From Bosea sp. 685 (GTDB taxonomy: Bacteria > Pseudomonadota > Alphaproteobacteria > Rhizobiales > Beijerinckiaceae): a stretch of DNA of 64,000 bases. The DNA is taken from assembly GCF_031884435.1 (NCBI RefSeq), contig NZ_CP134779.1, positions 372,001 through 436,000 on the forward strand, in the 5' to 3' direction. The notes under the pieces were generated by a model. The model had not been told where the DNA came from. It did not search any database and worked only from the letters and a program-made list of their open reading frames with translations. The position numbers and the translations under genes are program-made. The stretch's first letter is position 1; each line of letters starts with the position of its first letter. This document shows positions 59,847 to 64,000 of this stretch, one piece after another.

Positions 59847-60521
59847 ATGTATATTGTTGTCGATGATCGAGCTTTGGTGACGGAGGGATATCAATCCCTC
59901 TTCACCGGCGAGGGCGTGCCATCAATCGGCTTCTCGCCATCCCGTTTCCAGGAATGGGTCGAGGATACGCCTGCCGACCATATCAAGAATGTCGAGGCCT
60001 TCCTTCTTGGTGATTGTGAAGGTCGCGCAAGTTTTCCCATGATGATCCGCCGCCGCTCGCAGGCTCCGGTCATCGCGATGAACGAGGCGACCTCACTCGA
60101 GAAGACCCTCGAGCTCTTCGCCGCCGGCGTCGACGACGTGGTTCGCAAGCCGGTTCATATCCGCGAAATCCTGGCGCGGGTCCATGCGATGCAGCGCCGG
60201 ACCGACAAGCGACGCTCCACGGACGATGAGATCAACCGTGGCGATATCACGGTGTATTTCGACGGGCGTGATCCCGATGTCGGCGGCGACGTCATGATGC
60301 TGCCGCGCCGCGAGCGACGCATCCTCGAATTCATGATGCGCAATCGCGGACGCTGGGTCACCAAGACGCAAGTCTTCAACGCGGTCTATGGCCTGTTCGA
60401 CGCGGAAGTGGATGAGGCCGTCGTCGAAAGCCATGTGAGCAAGCTGCGGAAGAAACTTCGCGCTAGACTTGGCCACGATCCGATCGATTCCAAGCGTTAC
60501 CTCGGTTATACGATACTCTGA
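59847..60521 (+). CDS. ftcR: Flagellar transcriptional regulator FtcR/Rem
   Basis: A 224-residue OmpR-like regulator from ATG 59847 (MYIVVDDRALVTEGYQSLFT), with a GGGGG stretch just upstream; a GTG at 59841 adds two residues. The receiver-like half keeps DD and VVRKPVH but lacks a clear phospho-acceptor Asp at the usual place (text there is VEAFLLGDCEGRASF). The C-terminal winged helix reads LPRRERRILEFMMRNRGRWV, AVVESHVSKLRKKLRARLGH, DPIDSKRYLGY. It matches Brucella FtcR and Sinorhizobium Rem, which activate class II flagellar genes. It heads block D. Confidence 0.93.
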   Translation: MYIVVDDRALVTEGYQSLFTGEGVPSIGFSPSRFQEWVEDTPADHIKNVEAFLLGDCEGRASFPMMIRRRSQAPVIAMNEATSLEKTLELFAAGVDDVVRKPVHIREILARVHAMQRRTDKRRSTDDEINRGDITVYFDGRDPDVGGDVMMLPRRERRILEFMMRNRGRWVTKTQVFNAVYGLFDAEVDEAVVESHVSKLRKKLRARLGHDPIDSKRYLGYTIL

Positions 60522-60693
60522 CCTTTCGGGCGCCGACCTTGAGGCCGGCGTCCCGCGATGAAGCCAAAACGCTTTGGCTTGGTGTCGCCGTAAGCTCAAT
60601 TTGAGCTGATGTTTTCCCTAAAATCCACAACAACAGCTTCGCACAAGTAACGCTTCGTATTGTTGCATTGCAACGATTTCGGGAGCGCCCCAG

Positions 60694-61074
60694 GTGGAGC
60701 CGATTTACCTCTTCGATATTGCCGCCAAAAAAGCGAATTGGCTTGCCGTTCGACAGAACGCCGTGGCGCAGAACGTCGCGAACGCCAATACGCCGCGCTA
60801 CGGAGCGGTCGATGTCGAGCCTTTCGACGCCATCGTCAGGAAAACCACGCTCTCGGTGGCGGCGACATCGCCAAACCACATCACCACGACGCCGGCCGAG
60901 ACCATGACGGCCAAGCAGCGCAAGGGCGAGAGCTGGTCGGTTGTCCATTCCGGCAATTCGGTCAGCCTCGAACAGGAAATGCTCAAGGCCGGCGACATCA
61001 GCCGCAACTACTCGCTGATGACGAACCTCGTGAAAAGCTTCCACCGCATGATGATGACCGCAGTCAAGAGCTGA
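60694..61074 (+). CDS. flgB: Flagellar basal-body rod protein FlgB
   Basis: A 126-residue rod protein starting at GTG 60694 (MEPIYLFDIAAKKANWLAVR). The rod motif is QNAVAQNVANANTPRYGAVD; the C-terminal end reads GNSVSLEQEMLKAGDISRNY, SLMTNLVKSFHRMMMTAVKS. It is exported without a signal peptide and sits at the base of the rod. flgC follows after 38 bp. About 170 bp separates it from ftcR, so it may have its own promoter. Confidence 0.94.
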   Translation: MEPIYLFDIAAKKANWLAVRQNAVAQNVANANTPRYGAVDVEPFDAIVRKTTLSVAATSPNHITTTPAETMTAKQRKGESWSVVHSGNSVSLEQEMLKAGDISRNYSLMTNLVKSFHRMMMTAVKS

Positions 61075-61112
61075 ACCGGTTGGATTTAAGCTTGAAAAGG
61101 CAAGATTAGACC

Positions 61113-61532
61113 ATGATCGACCCTATTGACGCATCGCTCCGCATCGCCGGTGCCGGCCTCCAGGCCCAGTCGACGCGTGTGCGCGTCGTCTCCGAAAACC
61201 TGGCCAACGCGCAGTCGACCGGCAAGACCGCCGGCGCCGATCCTTACCGGCGCAAGACCGTGACCTTCGAGAACACCATGGACCGCGCGCTCGGCGCGGC
61301 TCTGGTCAAGATCAAGGGCGTCGGCGTCGACAAATCGGCCTTCCGCGTCGAGTTCGAGCCGAGCCATCCGGCCGCCGACGCGAAGGGCTACGTCAAAATG
61401 CCCAACGTCTCGATGCTGCTCGAAATGGCCGACATGCGCGAGGCCAATCGCTCCTACGAGGCCAACCTGCAGGTGATCAAGCAGGCGCGCTCGATGCAAT
61501 CCATGACGATCGACCTGCTGAGGAACGGCTGA
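61113..61532 (+). CDS. flgC: Flagellar basal-body rod protein FlgC
   Basis: A 139-residue rod protein beginning [20 protein letters not shown]. The rod motif is [20 protein letters not shown] with [10 protein letters not shown]; the C-terminus is [37 protein letters not shown]. The stop overlaps the fliE start by one base (TGATG). Confidence 0.95.
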   Translation: MIDPIDASLRIAGAGLQAQSTRVRVVSENLANAQSTGKTAGADPYRRKTVTFENTMDRALGAALVKIKGVGVDKSAFRVEFEPSHPAADAKGYVKMPNVSMLLEMADMREANRSYEANLQVIKQARSMQSMTIDLLRNG

Positions 61533-61870
61533 TGTTGAACGCAATTTCCGCGCTTGCCCCGGTCGCGGGCCAAATCGGGCAGGGGCTGCAGAGCCTTGCC
61601 GCCTCGGCCGTCCGGCCGGGCCTTCCGGCCGAGGCCGCGACCCAGGCTCCCGGCGCCGACTTCGGCTCGGTCTTCGCGAGCGTCACCCAGGGCTTCGTCG
61701 ACAATCTGGCGCAGGGCGAGGCCGCAGCCGTCGCCGGCGTCCAGGGCAAGGCTGCCGTCCAGGACGTGGTCCAGGCGGTGATGTCGGCGGAGCAGTCGCT
61801 GCAGCTGGCGATGGCCATGCGCGACAAGGTCGTCTCCGCCTACCAAGAATTCATCCACATGGCGATCTGA
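61532..61870 (+). CDS. fliE: MS ring-rod junction protein FliE
   Basis: A 112-residue exported protein. The variable Ala-rich N-terminus is followed by the FliE signature ([58 protein letters not shown]). It links the rod to the MS ring. It overlaps the flgC stop by one base, and a dispersed repeat follows before flgG. Confidence 0.94.
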   Translation: MLNAISALAPVAGQIGQGLQSLAASAVRPGLPAEAATQAPGADFGSVFASVTQGFVDNLAQGEAAAVAGVQGKAAVQDVVQAVMSAEQSLQLAMAMRDKVVSAYQEFIHMAI

Positions 61871-61898
61871 GGAGTCTGTCCCGAAACTCTACTCCGGA

Positions 61899-61989
61899 GG
61901 CCGTCCGACGCGGCTTTCTGCGCTTCCGGTGCTCACGGACATGAAGTCCGCTGCGCTCCGGTTCTCGAAATCCGCGCCAGCCAACTCAC
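61899..61989. repeat. 91-bp dispersed repeat, copy B
   Basis: Aligns without gaps to 19708-19798. Shared blocks include CTGCGCTTCCGGTGCTCA and GCTCCGGTTCTCGA. The central stem is CGGAC-ATGAA-GTCCG here and TGGACT-TT-AGTCCA in the other copy, so paired positions changed together. It lies between fliE and flgG and splits the rod operon. Confidence 0.75.
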
Positions 61990-62022
61990 CGGAGCGAGTT
62001 TCAAAACAGACTCCGAGGAGCC

Positions 62023-62050
62023 AATCCCATGAAAGTAATCCCATGAAAGT
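62023..62050 (+). promoter_or_regulatory. 14-bp tandem duplication of the flgG start, making a five-codon upstream ORF
   Basis: AATCCCATGAAAGT occurs at 62023-62036 and again at 62037-62050. The first ATG (62029), about 9 bp after CCGAGGAG, reads MKVIP and stops at TGA 62044-62046. That stop overlaps the true flgG ATG (62043-62045) as ATGA. The good ribosome site therefore serves the mini-ORF, and flgG may depend on termination and reinitiation. Confidence 0.85.
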
Positions 62051-62831
62051 CCTTGCCATCGCCGCGACGGGAATGAGCGCTCAACAGTTGAATGTTGAGG
62101 TCATCGCCAACAACCTCGCCAATATCAACACGACCTCGTTCAAGCGTGCGCGGCCCGAATTCACCGATCTGCTCTACCAGACCGAACGCTCGCGCGGCGT
62201 GCCCAATCGCGGCGGCGACGGCTCGATTCCGGAAGGCGCCTCGCTTGGTCTTGGTGTGCGCGCCGCGGCGATCCGCAACCTGCACATCCAGGGCGCGCTG
62301 ACCCAGACCGGCAACAAGCTCGACCTCGCCATTGACGGCCGCGGCTGGTTCAAGGTCACGGCGCCCGAAGGCGAGACGCTCTACGCCCGCGCCGGAACCT
62401 TCAACACCAATGCCGATGGCGACATCGTCACGGCCGATGGCTATCTGCTCGACCCCGTTATCCGTGTTCCGGCCGATGCGACCGACATCACGATCAACGA
62501 ATCCGGGTTGGTGCTGGCCAAGATCCCGACCGAGGTCCAGCCGCGGCAGCTCGGCCAGATCACGCTGGTCAACTTCGCCAATGATGCTGGCCTGGAACCG
62601 CTGGGCAGCAATCTCTACCGGGAGACCGTGGCCTCGGGCCAGCCGGTCGACGGCACGCCGGCCAGCACCAGCTTCGGCAAGCTGCGCCAGGGTTATCTCG
62701 AGGCGTCCAATGTCGATCCCGTGAAGGAGATCACTGCGCTCATCGCGGCCCAGCGCTCCTATGAGATGAACGCCAAGGTGATCACCGCCGCCGACCAGAT
62801 GGCCGGCACCGTCTCCACCGGCATCCGGTAA
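62043..62831 (+). CDS. flgG: Flagellar distal rod protein FlgG
   Basis: A 262-residue protein from ATG 62043 ([20 protein letters not shown]). The rod motif is [20 protein letters not shown]; the middle has [20 protein letters not shown] and [20 protein letters not shown]. The C-terminus is [40 protein letters not shown]. An in-frame extension to 61929 would run through the dispersed repeat and is rejected. It forms the distal rod, and flgA follows after 12 bp. Confidence 0.95.
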   Translation: MKVLAIAATGMSAQQLNVEVIANNLANINTTSFKRARPEFTDLLYQTERSRGVPNRGGDGSIPEGASLGLGVRAAAIRNLHIQGALTQTGNKLDLAIDGRGWFKVTAPEGETLYARAGTFNTNADGDIVTADGYLLDPVIRVPADATDITINESGLVLAKIPTEVQPRQLGQITLVNFANDAGLEPLGSNLYRETVASGQPVDGTPASTSFGKLRQGYLEASNVDPVKEITALIAAQRSYEMNAKVITAADQMAGTVSTGIR

Positions 62832-62843
62832 GGAAGCCCAGCC

Positions 62844-63308
62844 ATGACCCGAGTTCCGGCGCGATCATCGCTTCTGGCCGCCACCCTGTTCTGCCTGGGT
62901 GCAAGCTGCGCGCAGGCGGCGCCCGGCGACATTATGCTGCCGGTGCCCGTCGTCACGCTTTATCCCGGCGACGTCATCACCGATTCCCATCTGATCGACC
63001 GCGCCTTCAGGCAGGCGATGCGGGTGTCGGTCGACAACCGCCTGGCGCTTGTCGGCAAGGTGGCGCGCCGCACCCTGCTGCCGGGCCAGCCGATCCCGAG
63101 CAATGCGGTGGACGATGCGAAGGTCGTGCGGCGCGGCGTGCCAACGCAGGTCATCTTCCGCGAGAGCGAGATGGTGATCACAGGCATCGTCGAGCCGCTG
63201 CAATCGGCTTCGGTCAACGAGATGGTGAAGGCGCGCAACCCCGATACCGGCCTGACGGTGATCGGCGTCGTCCAGGCCAACGGCACTATCCGCGTCGGAG
63301 GCGAATGA
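62844..63308 (+). CDS. flgA: P-ring assembly chaperone FlgA
   Basis: A 154-residue periplasmic protein. The signal peptide (MTRVPARSSLLAATLFCLGA) ends near AQA. The SAF domain follows (VPVVTLYPGDVITDSHLIDR, LVGKVARRTLLPGQPIPSNA), then QVIFRESEMVITGIVEPLQS and MVKARNPDTGLTVIGVVQAN. It is a short form of FlgA. It helps FlgI form the P ring, and flgI overlaps its stop. Confidence 0.93.
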   Translation: MTRVPARSSLLAATLFCLGASCAQAAPGDIMLPVPVVTLYPGDVITDSHLIDRAFRQAMRVSVDNRLALVGKVARRTLLPGQPIPSNAVDDAKVVRRGVPTQVIFRESEMVITGIVEPLQSASVNEMVKARNPDTGLTVIGVVQANGTIRVGGE

Positions 63309-64000
63309 TGGCGTTCCGGTCGAGATGCGTCGCCTTCCTCTGCGCGCTCATGATGGTAGCTCATGGCGCCACTCCCGCCTGGGCGACCGTCCGGATCAAG
63401 GATATCGCCGGGCTCCAGGGCGTGCGCGACAATCAGCTCGTGGGCTACGGCCTGGTGATCGGCCTGCAGGGCACGGGCGACAGCGTCCGCAATTCGCCCT
63501 TCACCGGCCAGGCGCTGCAATCCATGCTCGACCGGCTCGGCGTCAATGTCCGCAACAGCACGCTGCGCACCCGCAATGTCGCGGCGGTCATCGTGACGGC
63601 CGACCTGCCGCCCTTCGCCGGGCGCGGCAGCCGCATCGATGTCAGCGTCGCCTCGATGGGCGATGCGACCTCGCTGCTCGGCGGCACGCTCGTGGTGACC
63701 TCATTGCTCGCTGCCGACGGGCAGACCTATGCGCTGGCCCAGGGCCGGCTCAATGTCTCCGGCTTCTCGGTCCAGGGCGAGGCGGAGCGAGTGACGCAGG
63801 GCGTCGCCACGGCAGCGCGGATTCCGGGCGGCGCCTTGGTCGAGCGCCAGGTGGCCGACCAGCTCGCCAGCCTGCATGTCCTGTCGCTTGAATTGCGCAA
63901 CCCGGATTTCGCCACGGCCGAGCGGGTTGCGGGCGCGATCAACGCCTTCAGCCGCGAGCGCTACAAATCGACCGTCGCCTTCGCGCTCGACCACCGCACC
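63305..64000 (+). CDS. flgI: Flagellar P-ring protein FlgI (C-terminus cut off)
   Basis: The first 232 codons of a protein usually near 370 residues. The start is ATG 63305 or 63308 (MMAFRSRCVAFLCALMMVAH), overlapping the flgA stop. The signal peptide ends near PAWA. Family text follows: VRIKDIAGLQGVRDNQLVGY, GLVIGLQGTGDSVRNSPFTG, RTRNVAAVIVTADLPPFAGR, VSVASMGDATSLLGGTLVVT. It forms the ring in the peptidoglycan around the rod. The frame is open at the window end. Confidence 0.95.
   Translation, partial: MMAFRSRCVAFLCALMMVAHGATPAWATVRIKDIAGLQGVRDNQLVGYGLVIGLQGTGDSVRNSPFTGQALQSMLDRLGVNVRNSTLRTRNVAAVIVTADLPPFAGRGSRIDVSVASMGDATSLLGGTLVVTSLLAADGQTYALAQGRLNVSGFSVQGEAERVTQGVATAARIPGGALVERQVADQLASLHVLSLELRNPDFATAERVAGAINAFSRERYKSTVAFALDHRT

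Noticed and set aside
59679..59894. A 71-residue minus-strand frame in the ftcR upstream region.
   Set aside because: It overlaps the ftcR start, has no ribosome site and no family likeness; it arises from the AT-rich spacer.
61929..62042. N-terminal extension of FlgG ([15 protein letters not shown]...).
   Set aside because: It runs through the 91-bp dispersed repeat and the 14-bp duplication; FlgG families begin at [11 protein letters not shown].

Overview
The window is high-GC alphaproteobacterial chromosome, almost certainly Hyphomicrobiales (Rhizobiales). The FlaF/FlbT pair, the motB-motC-fliK order, an FtcR/Rem-type flagellar regulator, GapR and a cysteine-free L36 all fit. Bosea or a close relative is my best guess, but I inferred this from gene style and did not search for it. 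There is no rRNA, tRNA, CRISPR array, prophage or insertion sequence that I can support.

Left half (1-32.6 kb), housekeeping genes: argJ (cut by the window start), a BrnT/BrnA toxin-antitoxin pair, a periplasmic parvulin divergent from secA, a stomatin-like/NfeD pair, serA, kdsD, a BBP2-type outer-membrane barrel, pepF, and an NtrC-family response regulator. Then come an L,D-transpeptidase followed by a MepK/DUF882 endopeptidase, a GST, corA, gapR, and an N-formylglutamate amidohydrolase divergent from glycerate 2-kinase, DUF1036 and pyruvate kinase. The half ends with an alpha/beta hydrolase, a TPR protein, rpmJ, a variant metallo-beta-lactamase-fold protein, hemC and an MFS transporter.

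Right half (32.6-64 kb), one nearly continuous flagellar island. Block A (minus): motA-fliM-small membrane protein-fliN-fliG-flhB-flagellin-fliF-fliH-like-motB-motC-fliK-lytic transglycosylase. Block B (plus): DUF1217 protein-flgF-fliI. Block C (minus): flgE-flgK-flgL-flaF-flbT-flgD-fliQ-flhA-fliR-FliJ-like-FlgJ-like-FlgN-like-FliL-like. Block D (plus): ftcR/rem, then flgB-flgC-fliE-flgG-flgA-flgI, with flgI running off the end. Together these supply the MS/C ring, stator, export gate and ATPase, rod, hook, filament and a master regulator. flgH, fliP and a canonical fliL are expected beyond the right edge.

Intergenic spaces are rich in palindromic repeats. These include a GAAGTGG..ACCGGTT family seen three times, a 91-bp element seen twice with compensated stem changes, and several perfect long hairpins. 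Short tandem duplications of 12-22 bp occur repeatedly, including two at flagellar start sites (fliG and flgG). I found no clearly unprecedented system. The most unusual items are the triple-repeat DUF1217 protein, the flgG mini-ORF overlap, the LdtD-MepK pair with a very long tail, and the unnamed small proteins in block C.
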